This document shows, piece by piece, positions 1-9,468 of a DNA stretch of 50,048 nt. The translations under genes were made by a program, and so were the position numbers. The number at the start of each line of letters is the position of its first letter. The first letter of the stretch is position 1. The DNA comes from Anaerophilus nitritigenes. GTDB lineage: Bacteria; Bacillota; Clostridia; Peptostreptococcales; Thermotaleaceae. The notes under the pieces were generated by a model. That model worked only from the letters and a program-made list of their open reading frames with translations, searched no databases and had not been told where the DNA came from. Where the stretch lies: contig NZ_RYYS01000061.1 of the NCBI RefSeq assembly GCF_004138215.1, positions 1 to 50,048 on the forward strand, given 5' to 3'.

Positions 1-22
1 CTTTATTTTTTTGCAAAAAATT

Positions 23-51
23 AAATGTTGGAGTTATTCACCCCAACATTT
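23..51 (+). terminator. Possible terminator of the gene left of the window
   Basis: A 9-bp perfect stem (AAATGTTGG with CCAACATTT) encloses an 11-nt loop, followed by a weak TTATTATAG tail. It probably ends a gene just outside the window. In related bacteria recN often precedes spoIVB, but that gene is not visible here. The poor U-run keeps confidence moderate. Confidence 0.4.
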
Positions 52-251
52 ATTATAGAACCTAAATTAAAAAGGTAGATTTTATTGTTTTTGAAATATT
101 ATCCAAGCTATTGATTTAAACGTATATGAGTAGATTACAATTTTTATGAAGAATAAACCTTTTAAAATTAGGCTAAATTAATTATATATCATAAACACTC
201 TTTTTGAAGGAAAAAAGCAGCTCACTGGGGAAAATAGGAGTGTGATAATGA

Positions 252-1571
252 TTGTTTAGAAATAAGTCTAATCGTATTTTTTTAATATTTTTTGTAGTAA
301 TAGTATTGGTTAGTTTCTATTCCTTAAGCTTTGAAAAAATGATCAACGTTCCAGAGGAGATTAAAATTTTTGAGGATGAAAAACAATCTTTTAATGTTAG
401 ATTTCCTTTTAAAGTTGATCATACTAAAATAGATACAAATATTTTAAAATTATCTCCTAAAACTGACAATGACGAAAAAATGTTGTACTTGAATCCTGTA
501 AATATAGGGAAAACAAATATTCAAGTAAAGCTATTGGGAATTATACCTTTTGGAAGTGTAAAGGTAGACGTAGTACCAAAAACAAAAATGATTCCTGGTG
601 GTCAATCAGTAGGAGTAAGATTAAACACAAAAGGCGTTTTGGTCGTTGGATTAGAAAAAATTAAAGGAATAGATAGTAAGTATCATAATCCTGCACAAGA
701 AGCTGGAATTACTGTAGGAGATAGTATTCTTCAAATCAATCATATACAAATAAAAGATGCTGATCATGTAACTAAAATAATCAATGAAAATAAAAATAAT
801 CAATTGAATTTAAAAGTAAAACGCAGAAATGAAGTATTTCATGTAGATATTATGCCCATTCAATCTGTAGAGGATGAAGAATATAAAATAGGTGTGTGGG
901 TAAGAGACAAAACTGCTGGAATTGGAACTTTAACTTTCTATCATCCTGCCACAAATAAATTTGGTGCTTTAGGACATGCTATTACAGATGTAGATACGGG
1001 TTTATTATTAACAGTAGACAATGGACAAATTGTTAAATCTAAAGTTGCTTCTATAGAACAAGGTAAAAAAGGTAAACCTGGAGAGATAAAAGGAATTTTT
1101 TATGAAACCAGTAATCCTATTGGAAACTTAAAGAAAAATACCAATTTTGGTATCTATGGAGAAGCATATGATCCTTTGATCCATGAACTTTATCAAGAAC
1201 CTATAGATATTGGATATCAATATCAAGTTAAAGAAGGAAAAGCAACTATTTTAACTACTATTGATAATAATCAAGTAGAGGCTTTTGAAATTTATATTGA
1301 AAAAGTGAATAGACAACGTACTCCAAATACTAAAAGTATGGTAATAAAAGTAACAGATCCTAGGTTACTCAAAAAAAGCGGAGGAATTGTACAAGGCATG
1401 AGTGGTAGTCCTATTATACAAAATAATAAACTTATAGGAGCGGTAACTCATGTATTTGTGAATGATCCATCTAAAGGCTATGGTTTATTTATTGAATGGA
1501 TGATGCAAGAAGGAGGAATAGATTTACTTGAGAATAATCAAATTGCAAATGATTATAGTTTAGCAAAATAA
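252..1571 (+). CDS. spoIVB: SpoIVB stage IV sporulation serine peptidase
   Basis: This is a 439-residue S55-family peptidase. In sporulating Firmicutes it is made in the forespore, secreted into the intermembrane space, and triggers SpoIVFB-dependent activation of pro-sigma-K. A single hydrophobic segment (about residues 8-26) follows a basic N-terminus. A PDZ domain lies at roughly 110-200, with the NPAQEAGITVGDSI substrate-binding region. The peptidase domain shows the catalytic histidine in LGHAITDVDTG and the nucleophilic serine in GMSGSPII. Length matches the family (B. subtilis about 426). The start is TTG at 252 behind AGGAG; the nearby ATG at 248 runs into a stop after three codons. 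The next gene is spo0A, the order seen in most endospore formers. A forespore (sigma-G/F) promoter is expected, but I could not define one confidently. Confidence 0.95.
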   Translation: MFRNKSNRIFLIFFVVIVLVSFYSLSFEKMINVPEEIKIFEDEKQSFNVRFPFKVDHTKIDTNILKLSPKTDNDEKMLYLNPVNIGKTNIQVKLLGIIPFGSVKVDVVPKTKMIPGGQSVGVRLNTKGVLVVGLEKIKGIDSKYHNPAQEAGITVGDSILQINHIQIKDADHVTKIINENKNNQLNLKVKRRNEVFHVDIMPIQSVEDEEYKIGVWVRDKTAGIGTLTFYHPATNKFGALGHAITDVDTGLLLTVDNGQIVKSKVASIEQGKKGKPGEIKGIFYETSNPIGNLKKNTNFGIYGEAYDPLIHELYQEPIDIGYQYQVKEGKATILTTIDNNQVEAFEIYIEKVNRQRTPNTKSMVIKVTDPRLLKKSGGIVQGMSGSPIIQNNKLIGAVTHVFVNDPSKGYGLFIEWMMQEGGIDLLENNQIANDYSLAK

Positions 1572-1603
1572 AAGATGCTCGTTAGAGCATCTTCTATTTT
1601 TAA
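1572..1603 (+). terminator. Rho-independent terminator after spoIVB
   Basis: A perfect 9-bp stem AAGATGCTC/GAGCATCTT with a 4-nt loop (GTTA) is followed by CTATTTTT. It begins one base after the spoIVB stop codon and separates spoIVB from spo0A. Confidence 0.85.
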
Positions 1604-1698
1604 TAAGATAATAATTTATTTAAAAAATGGGCAATTCCAATAATAATATGGTAATTATTAGAAAAAAATAAAAAAATATAGTAATCTTTTCCAAAATA

Positions 1699-1725
1699 GA
1701 AGGAAATATATTCCCGTTGTCGAAT
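1699..1725 (+). promoter_or_regulatory. Sigma-H promoter with overlapping 0A box upstream of spo0A
   Basis: GAAGGAAAT (1699-1707) matches the sigma-H -35 consensus RNAGGAWWW. After 11 bp comes GTCGAAT (1719-1725), which matches the -10 consensus RNNGAAT. A Spo0A binding box, TTGTCGAA (1717-1724), overlaps the -10. This is the expected arrangement for a stationary-phase promoter controlled by Spo0A~P itself. The motifs are seen directly; the regulation is inferred from B. subtilis. Confidence 0.8.
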
Positions 1726-1778
1726 AAGTTTTAATAGAATAAATTTTAAAGTGTAAAAATGTTTAGGGGGGTAACTCA

Positions 1779-2579
1779 GTGAAGAATATTAGTGTTTTAA
1801 TTGCAGATGATAATAAGGATTTTTGTGATATTCTAAGTGAATATCTAGAAAAACAAAATGATTTGGAAGTAGTAGGTATTGCTAAAGATGGATTAGAAGC
1901 AGTTGATCTTGTATCTAAAGAATTACCTGATGTATTAGTATTAGACATTATTATGCCACATCTTGATGGATTAGGGGTATTAGAAAGATTATATTCTATG
2001 AATTTGGAAAAAACACCTAAAATTATTGTCTTATCAGCTGTAGGACAAGATAAAATTACACAAAGAGCTATTAATTTAGGAGCAGATTACTATGTAGTAA
2101 AACCTTTTGATTTTGAAATTTTCATCAAAAGAATTCGTCAATTATCTGGAAATGTACAATTTGTTCCAGAAAAGAAAAATGAGTTTAAGAACTTATTAAT
2201 TAACACATCAAATACTAATATATCCCAAAGCTTAGAAGCAAAAATTACAAATATTATTCATGAAATAGGTGTTCCTGCACATATCAAAGGATACTTATAC
2301 TTAAGAGAAGCTATTTCTATGGTAGTAGAAAATATAGAAATGTTAAGTGCAGTAACTAAAGAATTATATCCATCTATTGCGAAAAAATTTAATACAACTC
2401 CTAGCAGAGTAGAAAGAGCTATAAGACATGCAATAGAAGTTGCTTGGAGTAGAGGAAAAGTAGATACGATTAATAATTTATTTGGCTATACTGTACATAA
2501 TGATAAAGGAAAACCAACTAATAGCGAATTTATAGCGATGGTTGCTGATAAATTAAGAATTGAAAGAACTGCTGTGTAA
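1779..2579 (+). CDS. spo0A: Spo0A sporulation response regulator
   Basis: This 266-residue regulator is the master switch for sporulation entry; when phosphorylated it binds 0A boxes. The receiver domain spans residues 1-125, with acidic residues D10 and D11 and the phosphoacceptor D56 in [12 protein letters not shown] linker leads to the Spo0A-specific C-terminal DNA-binding domain (about 155-266), including [15 protein letters not shown] and NNLFGYTV. The start is GTG at 1779 behind a strong AGGGGGG. It lies downstream of spoIVB but is separately transcribed (terminator at 1572, sigma-H promoter at 1699). The protein is full length with no missing key residues. Confidence 0.97.
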   Translation: MKNISVLIADDNKDFCDILSEYLEKQNDLEVVGIAKDGLEAVDLVSKELPDVLVLDIIMPHLDGLGVLERLYSMNLEKTPKIIVLSAVGQDKITQRAINLGADYYVVKPFDFEIFIKRIRQLSGNVQFVPEKKNEFKNLLINTSNTNISQSLEAKITNIIHEIGVPAHIKGYLYLREAISMVVENIEMLSAVTKELYPSIAKKFNTTPSRVERAIRHAIEVAWSRGKVDTINNLFGYTVHNDKGKPTNSEFIAMVADKLRIERTAV

Positions 2580-2632
2580 ATAATAATATTAAAGATGTGT
2601 AGATTTTATTAAATGATTATAAAAAATCTATT

Positions 2633-2690
2633 AAACACCTCCTATGTATTGGATGATTTCCAATATTTATGAAGGTGTTTATTTTTATGA
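2633..2690 (+). terminator. Terminator after spo0A
   Basis: The outer stem AAACACCT/AGGTGTTT (2633-2640, 2673-2680) is followed by ATTTTT. The loop contains a second small hairpin, ATTGG/CCAAT. It ends the spo0A transcript before the restriction island. Confidence 0.75.
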
Positions 2691-2804
2691 AAAAAACTCT
2701 AAAAGAAATTACTTTTAAACTTTATAATCACCAAAATATATCAATATAGAGTATAATAAAAATATGTTATATTATAGGAATATTTGTAAATAGGGGGATA
2801 CATT

Positions 2805-5800
2805 ATGAGTAATTTTGTTTTTTTAAAAGAAAGGTGGCCTATACTTGAAAATTTAGGGAGATTGGCAGAAAGAAATCTTTATATAGATTCAAATACTACA
2901 TTTATCAAGTGTGGTATATTTGGTGAAATTATAGTTCAGTTTATGTTTTCTATGGAAGATATTGATGCTAGTTTAGTAGGGCAGGATAATAATCATAACA
3001 ATAGAATTAAGTTACTAAAAAAGGAAGAGTTCATTCCAGAGGATATTGACAATATACTTCATATATTGAGAATAAAGAGAAATAGTGCAGCTCATAATGG
3101 TTATGAAGATGTTGAAAAGGCAAAAATCCAATTAGAGCTAACATTTAAATTGGTCGTTTGGTTTATGCAAACTTATGGAGATTGGAGTTTTGAGCCTAAT
3201 GATTTTAAAATACCACAAGAAAATGAATATACTGAAAATATTCATGATATAGCAAAAGAATATGAAGAAAAATACAAAGCTTTAGAATCAGAACTAAATG
3301 CTTTAAAAGCTCAGGAAAAGAATCGAGAGGAAATACAAAAACGTAAAGAACAAGGAAAAAAAGCCAGCAGAAATATTGAATTAAGTGAAGCTGAAACAAG
3401 AAGAATCATAGATGCTCAACTTCAAGGAGCTGGATGGGAAGCAGATACTATTCACCTTAGACATTCAAAGGGGACAAGACCACAAAAGGGAAGAAATTTA
3501 GCGATTGCTGAATGGCCAACATATTCAAAGGAAAAAGGCAATGGAGCAGTAGATTATGCTTTATTTATTGGTGAAAAGCTAGTAGGATTTATAGAAGCTA
3601 AAAAATATTCAAAAGATGTAGCAGGAACTATGATTGAATCTAAAGTTTATGTCAAAGGAGTAAAAGAAGACCATGAGGAGTATGTAGTTTCTAATTGGAA
3701 TGAATATAAAGTACCATTTTTATTTGCTGCTAATGGTAGAAAATATATAAAAGAAATTGAAGATAAAAGTGGCGTACATTTTTTAGATTGTAGAAATCCC
3801 AAAAATAATACAAAGGTACTTCAAGGATGGTATTCACCAGAGAAGCTAGATGCTATGCTACATGAAAATGTAGAAGATGCAAACAAAACTTTAGATGAAT
3901 TAAGCTTTGAATTTTTACAATCTGAAAATAGTATAGGACTTAGATATTATCAAGTAGATGCTATAAAAGCAATAGAAAAGGCCATTATAGAAGGAAAACA
4001 AAAAGCATTAATAACAATGGCTACAGGAACAGGAAAAACAAGAACGGTTTTAGGTTTAATTTACAGACTACTAAAAACAAAAAGGTATAGAAGAATTCTT
4101 TTCTTAGTAGATAGAACTTCCCTAGGTAATCAAGCTTTAGACACATTTAAAGAGGTTAAAATAGAAGATTTGAAAACTTTAAATCAAATTTATAACATCA
4201 ATAGCCTTGATGAAAAGCTTATTGATAAAGAAACTAAAATTCATATAGCCACAGTACAAGCTATGGTAAAAAGAATTATGTACAATGAAGATGAAATCAA
4301 TGTACCTTCTGTTGGAAATTATGACTGTATTATAGTTGATGAAGCTCATAGGGGTTATACTTTAGATAAAGAAATGAGTGATACAGAAGTTGAATGGAGA
4401 GATAGTAAAGATTTTTTAAGCAAGTATAAGAAGGTCATAGAATATTTTGATGCTTTCAAGGTTGCACTCACAGCTACTCCAGCACTTCATACTACAATGA
4501 TATTTGGAAACCCTGTATATAATTATAGCTATAGAGATGCTGTTATTGATGGATATCTTGTAGATCATGAACCTCCTCATCTTATAGAAACAGAATTGAC
4601 TCGAGATGGAGTTCATTATCATAAGGGAGATAAAGTAGCAAAATATAATAAATTTACAGGTGAGCTTATTAATGGAGCAGAATTAGAGGATGATGTAGAT
4701 TTTGAAATAGATCAATTTAATAAAAAAATAATTATTGAATCTCATACAAAAGCTGCATTAGAAGAGGTTGCAAAATATATAGATCCTGAAAATGATGAAG
4801 GAAAAACTTTAATATTTGCAGCAAGTGATACTCATGCTGATATGATCGTTAGGTTGTTAAAAGATATTTTTAGAGAAACTATAGGTGGAGTAGATGATGA
4901 TTCCATTCTTAAAATAACAGGAGCAATAAAAGATACAGATCTTGCTATTAAAAAGTTTAAGAATGAAAAATATCCCAATGTTGCAGTTACAGTTGATTTA
5001 TTATCTACAGGAATTGATGTCCCTAAAATTGATAAAATAGTATTTTTAAGAAGAGTAAAATCAAGAATACTTTATGAGCAAATGTTAGGTAGAGCAACAA
5101 GACTATGTGATAGTATTGATAAAACCCATTTTGAAATATTTGACTGTGTAACACTTTATGAAGCTCTTAAAGATATGACAAATATGAAACCTGTTGCAGC
5201 TAATGCCAACACATCCTTTAAAATATTAAAAGAAACACTAGAAAGAACAGATAATACCGAAGAAAAAGAAGTAGTTGTAAAAAAGATAATCGCAAAGCTT
5301 CAAAGAAAAAAGAAACTCATAGATGAAAAAGAAAAATTAATATTTAAAAGTCTTTGTAACAATAAAACTCCTGAAGAATTTATAACTAAACTTAAAGAAT
5401 CTGATACAAATATTGCTACTAAAGAGATTATTATGAATAATGCATTAATAGAATACTTAGATGAAAAATACAGAAATGAAGAAATTATAATCGTTTCAGA
5501 TAAAGTAGACAAAGTAGTATCCCATACAAGAGGATATGGTAAAGGGAAAAAGCTAGAGGATTATATTAATGAGTTTAAAAAATATATTGAGAAAAATAAA
5601 AATACCATTCAAGCTTTAGAAGTTGTTTGTACAAGACCACAAGATTTAACAAAGGAAACATTAAAACAGCTTAAAGCTATATTAGATAATAATGGATTTA
5701 ATGAAGAATATTTAAAAACTGCTTGGAAAGACTTAAAAAATGAAGAAATCGTAGCTGATATTATTGCCTTTATAAGACAACAAGCTTTAGGAAGCCCTCT

Positions 5801-6068
5801 AGAATCTAATGAGGAAAGAGTAAAAAGAGCAATTACAAGAATAAAAAGAGAATACTATTTAACCAAGCCTCAACAAAATTGGATCAATAGAATAGAAAAA
5901 GTAATGCTAAAAGAAGTCGTGATAGATCAAGACACATTAAACACTGGAAGCTTTAAGTCTCAAGGTGGTGGATTTGAAAGACTTAATGACAAGTTGTTTC
6001 AAGGTAATCTAGGAGAAATCATAACAAAATTAAAAACATATATGTTTGAAGAGAAGGAGATTAGCTAG
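2805..6068 (+). CDS. hsdR: Type I restriction endonuclease subunit R (HsdR)
   Basis: This is the 1087-residue motor and nuclease subunit of a type I restriction enzyme, which translocates and cuts unmodified DNA in an R2M2S complex. The first ~130 residues resemble the DUF4145 N-terminal domain, followed by a coiled-coil-like charged stretch (about 150-195). The PD-(D/E)xK nuclease motif is visible as VDYAL...FIEAKK (about 249-269). The superfamily 2 helicase motifs are Walker A ATGTGKT (about 406-412), DEAH (about 512), TATPA (about 556) and QMLGRATRL (about 758-768). The C-terminal 250 residues resemble the EcoEI-type R C-terminal domain. hsdM begins 2 bp after the stop, so the two are co-transcribed. 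The start has a GGGGGATA ribosome site upstream. It appears intact. Confidence 0.96.
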   Translation: MSNFVFLKERWPILENLGRLAERNLYIDSNTTFIKCGIFGEIIVQFMFSMEDIDASLVGQDNNHNNRIKLLKKEEFIPEDIDNILHILRIKRNSAAHNGYEDVEKAKIQLELTFKLVVWFMQTYGDWSFEPNDFKIPQENEYTENIHDIAKEYEEKYKALESELNALKAQEKNREEIQKRKEQGKKASRNIELSEAETRRIIDAQLQGAGWEADTIHLRHSKGTRPQKGRNLAIAEWPTYSKEKGNGAVDYALFIGEKLVGFIEAKKYSKDVAGTMIESKVYVKGVKEDHEEYVVSNWNEYKVPFLFAANGRKYIKEIEDKSGVHFLDCRNPKNNTKVLQGWYSPEKLDAMLHENVEDANKTLDELSFEFLQSENSIGLRYYQVDAIKAIEKAIIEGKQKALITMATGTGKTRTVLGLIYRLLKTKRYRRILFLVDRTSLGNQALDTFKEVKIEDLKTLNQIYNINSLDEKLIDKETKIHIATVQAMVKRIMYNEDEINVPSVGNYDCIIVDEAHRGYTLDKEMSDTEVEWRDSKDFLSKYKKVIEYFDAFKVALTATPALHTTMIFGNPVYNYSYRDAVIDGYLVDHEPPHLIETELTRDGVHYHKGDKVAKYNKFTGELINGAELEDDVDFEIDQFNKKIIIESHTKAALEEVAKYIDPENDEGKTLIFAASDTHADMIVRLLKDIFRETIGGVDDDSILKITGAIKDTDLAIKKFKNEKYPNVAVTVDLLSTGIDVPKIDKIVFLRRVKSRILYEQMLGRATRLCDSIDKTHFEIFDCVTLYEALKDMTNMKPVAANANTSFKILKETLERTDNTEEKEVVVKKIIAKLQRKKKLIDEKEKLIFKSLCNNKTPEEFITKLKESDTNIATKEIIMNNALIEYLDEKYRNEEIIIVSDKVDKVVSHTRGYGKGKKLEDYINEFKKYIEKNKNTIQALEVVCTRPQDLTKETLKQLKAILDNNGFNEEYLKTAWKDLKNEEIVADIIAFIRQQALGSPLESNEERVKRAITRIKREYYLTKPQQNWINRIEKVMLKEVVIDQDTLNTGSFKSQGGGFERLNDKLFQGNLGEIITKLKTYMFEEKEIS

Positions 6069-6070
6069 GA

Positions 6071-7483
6071 ATGAATACACAAGAAATAGTAAATAAACTT
6101 TGGAACCTTTGTAATGTACTAAGAGATGATGGAATCACTTATCATCAATATGTAACAGAATTAACTTATATTCTTTTCTTAAAAATGGCAAAAGAAACAA
6201 CAGCAGAAGATAAATTGCCACAAGGATATAAATGGGATGATTTAAAGTCCAAGAGTGGAATAGAGCTTAAAAATTTCTATAAAGATTTGTTAAATCATTT
6301 AGGAGAAGAAACTACAGGAATCGTACAACAAATCTATCAAGGTTCAGCTACCAATATAGAAGAACCGAAAAATTTAGAAAAAATAATCACAACTATAGAT
6401 GGACTAGATTGGTATTCAGCTAAAGAAGAAGGTCTTGGAAACCTCTACGAAGGATTGTTAGAAAAAAATGCATCAGAGAAAAAATCAGGAGCAGGACAAT
6501 ACTTTACTCCAAGGGTATTAATTGATGTTATGGTTAAATTAATAGATCCAAAGCCAGGTGAAAAATGTAATGACCCAGCAGCAGGAACCTTTGGATTTAT
6601 GATCGGAGCAGATCTTTATTTAAAAGAAAAAACAGATAATTATTTTGAGTTAGATACAGACATACAAGAATTTCAAAGAACAAAAGCTTTTTCAGGATGT
6701 GAGCTAGTTCATGAAACTCATAGATTGGCACTTATGAATGCTATGCTTCATGATATAGAAGGAAATATTATATTAGGAGATACATTGACTAATGTAGGAA
6801 AACAAATGAAAGATTTAGATGTAGTACTTTCTAATCCTCCTTTTGGAACGAAAAAAGGTGGAGAAAGAGCTACACGAGATGACTTAACTTTCATAACATC
6901 AAACAAGCAATTAAATTTTCTACAACATATATACAGAAGCTTAAAATCAGATGGAAAAGCAAGAGCAGCAGTAGTATTACCTGATAATGTTTTGTTTCAA
7001 GAAGGTGATGGAACAAAAATAAGAGCAGACTTAATGGATAAATGTAACCTACACACTATTTTAAGACTTCCAACAGGTATATTTTATGCTCAAGGAGTAA
7101 AAACAAATGTATTATTCTTTACAAGAGGAAAAACTGATAAAGATAATACAAAAGAAGTATGGTTTTATGATTTAAGAACAAATATGCGTAACTTTGGGAA
7201 AACAAATCCATTAAAGGAATCCCATTTCGAAGATTTCATAAAAGCATATACTTCTGAAAATAGGGAAACAGTAGAAGATGAAAGATGGAATAAGTTTACT
7301 AGAGAACAAATAAAAGAAAAGAATGACAATTTAGATTTAGGACTTATAAAAGATGATTCTATATTAGACTATGAAGACCTACCAGACCCAATAGAAAGTG
7401 CAGAGGAAGCAGTAGCAAAACTAGAAGAAGCAACTGACTTACTTATGAGCGTTATCAAAGAATTAAGAAGCTTAGAGAAGTAA
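6071..7483 (+). CDS. hsdM: Type I N6-adenine methyltransferase subunit M (HsdM)
   Basis: This 470-residue subunit methylates adenine in the target directed by HsdS, protecting host DNA; it is also needed for restriction. An N-terminal helical HsdM_N domain (about 5-120) precedes the N6-DNA methylase domain. The SAM-binding motif is DPAAGTFGFMIGA (about 168-180), and the catalytic NPPF motif (about 255) is in SNPPFGTKKGG. The DPAAG and NPPF residues needed for catalysis are both present. It starts 2 bp after hsdR, and hsdS follows after a 15-bp gap containing GGAGGGAG, so the three genes form one operon. Confidence 0.97.
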   Translation: MNTQEIVNKLWNLCNVLRDDGITYHQYVTELTYILFLKMAKETTAEDKLPQGYKWDDLKSKSGIELKNFYKDLLNHLGEETTGIVQQIYQGSATNIEEPKNLEKIITTIDGLDWYSAKEEGLGNLYEGLLEKNASEKKSGAGQYFTPRVLIDVMVKLIDPKPGEKCNDPAAGTFGFMIGADLYLKEKTDNYFELDTDIQEFQRTKAFSGCELVHETHRLALMNAMLHDIEGNIILGDTLTNVGKQMKDLDVVLSNPPFGTKKGGERATRDDLTFITSNKQLNFLQHIYRSLKSDGKARAAVVLPDNVLFQEGDGTKIRADLMDKCNLHTILRLPTGIFYAQGVKTNVLFFTRGKTDKDNTKEVWFYDLRTNMRNFGKTNPLKESHFEDFIKAYTSENRETVEDERWNKFTREQIKEKNDNLDLGLIKDDSILDYEDLPDPIESAEEAVAKLEEATDLLMSVIKELRSLEK

Positions 7484-7498
7484 GGAGGGAGCAGGAAT

Positions 7499-8935
7499 AT
7501 GGCTAAAAAAAAGATTATGACATTAGAGGAAAAGTTAGAAGAGGCTATTGTTAAAGATGCTCCTTATGAGGTACCAAAGAATTGGGTGTGGTGTAAACTT
7601 GGTTATATTTCCATATTAGTAACAGGTAATACACCATCAAAAAAAAATTCAGATTATTATGGACAAGATGTACCTTTTATCAAACCAAACGATTTAGATC
7701 AAGGAAGAAGGTTAATACATTCAAATGAAATGTTAAGTAATTTAGGAGCGGAAAAAGCAAGAGTCTTGCCAAAAGGAGCTACAGCGGTTTGTTGTATAGG
7801 TTCAATTGGAAAATCTGCGTATCTAGAAGTTGAAGGAGCTACTAATCAACAAATCAATTCAATAATACCAATTAATATCAATACTTTATATGTTTACTAT
7901 TATGTTTTAAGTGAATATTTTCAAAAAGAGTTAAAAAACAATTCATCTGCAACAACAATATCCATTATTAATAAATCTAAAATGGCAAATTTAAATATAC
8001 CTATTCCATCACTTAAAGAACAACAAAGAATTGTTGATAGAATAGAAAGTCTTTTTGAAAAGTTAGATAAGGCTAAAGAATTGATAGAAGAGGCTGGAGA
8101 GGGATTTGACAAAAGAAAGGCTGCTATATTGGAAAAAGCTTTTAGAGGAGAGTTAACTGAAAAGTGGAGAAAAAATTATAATATAAGTGATAATAAATTA
8201 CTTGATAACATTATAAATGAAAATAAAAAAATAAAGAAAAATTTCAATTTGACTGATTTAAGTGAGGTATATGGAATACCTACTAATTGGACTTGGATAA
8301 AATTAAAAGATATATGTGAAAAATTTAAATATGGTACTTCTGCTAAATCACAAATTGAGGGGAAAGTTCCAGTTTTAAGAATGGGAAATTTACAACAGGG
8401 AAAATTAATATGGAATAATTTGGTATATACGAGCAATGAAGAAGAAATAAATAAATACGATCTTGTGGAAGGAGATCTATTATTTAACAGAACTAATAGT
8501 CCTGAATTAGTTGGAAAGACATCTATATATAATGGAGAAATGGATGCAATTTTTGCAGGATATCTTATTAGAGTTAGGGTGCTAAATGGCATTGATTCAA
8601 AATATATCAACTATTTCATGAATTCTGTATATGCAAAAACTAGATGTATGGAGGTAAAGAGTGATGGGGTATCTCAATCAAATATAAATGCTGAAAAGTT
8701 AGGAAATTTCGATATTCCTTTACCATCTAGTGAAGAACAACAAGAAATCGTAAGAATCCTAGATAAGCTTTTAGGAGAAGCATCAAAAATAGAAGAACTT
8801 ACCCAATTAGAAGATCAAATTGAACTTATAAAGAAATCAATTTTAGCAAAAGCCTTTAGAGGTGAACTAGGAACTAACTGCGAGGAAGATGAAAGTGCTT
8901 TAGAGTTATTGACAGAAATTTTAAGTAAACAGTAA
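7499..8935 (+). CDS. hsdS: Type I specificity subunit S (HsdS)
   Basis: This 478-residue protein determines the bipartite DNA target of the type I enzyme. Two target-recognition domains (about 20-170 and 250-400) each begin with a PxxWxW-type motif (VPKNWVWCKL and IPTNWTWIKL). Each is followed by a helical conserved region: LKEQQRIVDRIESLF...AAILEKAFRGELTEKW and SEEQQEIVRILDKLL...SILAKAFRGELG. The repeated AFRGEL ends are typical of an intact full-length S subunit. No second or silent hsdS copy is in the window. The target sequence cannot be read from the protein. Confidence 0.95.
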   Translation: MAKKKIMTLEEKLEEAIVKDAPYEVPKNWVWCKLGYISILVTGNTPSKKNSDYYGQDVPFIKPNDLDQGRRLIHSNEMLSNLGAEKARVLPKGATAVCCIGSIGKSAYLEVEGATNQQINSIIPININTLYVYYYVLSEYFQKELKNNSSATTISIINKSKMANLNIPIPSLKEQQRIVDRIESLFEKLDKAKELIEEAGEGFDKRKAAILEKAFRGELTEKWRKNYNISDNKLLDNIINENKKIKKNFNLTDLSEVYGIPTNWTWIKLKDICEKFKYGTSAKSQIEGKVPVLRMGNLQQGKLIWNNLVYTSNEEEINKYDLVEGDLLFNRTNSPELVGKTSIYNGEMDAIFAGYLIRVRVLNGIDSKYINYFMNSVYAKTRCMEVKSDGVSQSNINAEKLGNFDIPLPSSEEQQEIVRILDKLLGEASKIEELTQLEDQIELIKKSILAKAFRGELGTNCEEDESALELLTEILSKQ

Positions 8936-8952
8936 AATTCACTATACTTCAA

Positions 8953-9001
8953 CAAATATCCTTAAATGTATTAAATTTATCCCTAAGGATATTTGTTTTT
9001 A
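8953..9001 (+). terminator. Terminator of the hsd operon
   Basis: A 12-bp stem, CAAATATCCTTA (8953-8964) with TAAGGATATTTG (8984-8995), is followed directly by a U-run (TTTTT). It ends the hsdRMS transcript. Confidence 0.85.
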
Positions 9002-9013
9002 AAATTGATATAT

Positions 9014-9056
9014 AAAATCTCATTATAACAATATTTATTAATGAGATTTTTCTTTT
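9014..9056 (+). terminator. Second terminator-like hairpin downstream of hsdS
   Basis: A perfect 12-bp stem, AAAATCTCATTA (9014-9025) with TAATGAGATTTT (9039-9050), is followed by TCTTTT. The symmetrical A and T ends mean it could also work on the minus strand. It backs up the terminator at 8953. Confidence 0.7.
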
Positions 9057-9169
9057 ATATAATTGAATATATAGTTGTAATCATTACATTATAAGTATAG
9101 ACATAAAGGTATGAACGAGATAAAATATTTTTAAATAAAAAATAATAATAAGTTCTATAGGAGGATACT

Positions 9170-9340
9170 ATGTTTTTTAAAAAAAGAGAAAAGAAAGCAT
9201 CTACACCAACTAATGATTCTAATACAAATCAAAAGATTCCTGAAATTGTCGAAAAGAAAAATTTAAAGCAAGATAAAATATCTAATTTATCTGATGAGAT
9301 GATTGCAAATGCCTTGAAAAATTTGTTTTCAAAAAAATAA
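9170..9340 (+). CDS. Small charged hypothetical protein (56 aa)
   Basis: An ATG-started ORF with a good ribosome site (TAGGAGG, 7 nt upstream) encodes 56 residues. The N-terminus is basic (MFFKKREKKAS), a polar Asn/Thr/Lys middle follows, and the C-terminal half (ISNLSDEMIANALKNLFSKK) is predicted amphipathic helix. No family is recognised. It stands alone between two terminators upstream and the recombinase genes downstream, inside the putative island. The strong ribosome site supports real translation; the function is unknown. Confidence 0.55.
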   Translation: MFFKKREKKASTPTNDSNTNQKIPEIVEKKNLKQDKISNLSDEMIANALKNLFSKK

Positions 9341-9468
9341 TTTTAAATTTTAAAAAGTAATAATTTATGATAAAGTCTCCAAGAGGTTACATAATATTAT
9401 TATGAGAAATAATGTGTAAAGAGATGAAATATTAACATGAGGAAATAATACGAGAAGGAGGTTTAATA

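Noticed and set aside
7499-8935. Possible phase-variable HsdS shuffling by the nearby tyrosine recombinases
   Set aside because: Only one full hsdS is present, and I saw no silent copy or long inverted repeat within or beside it.
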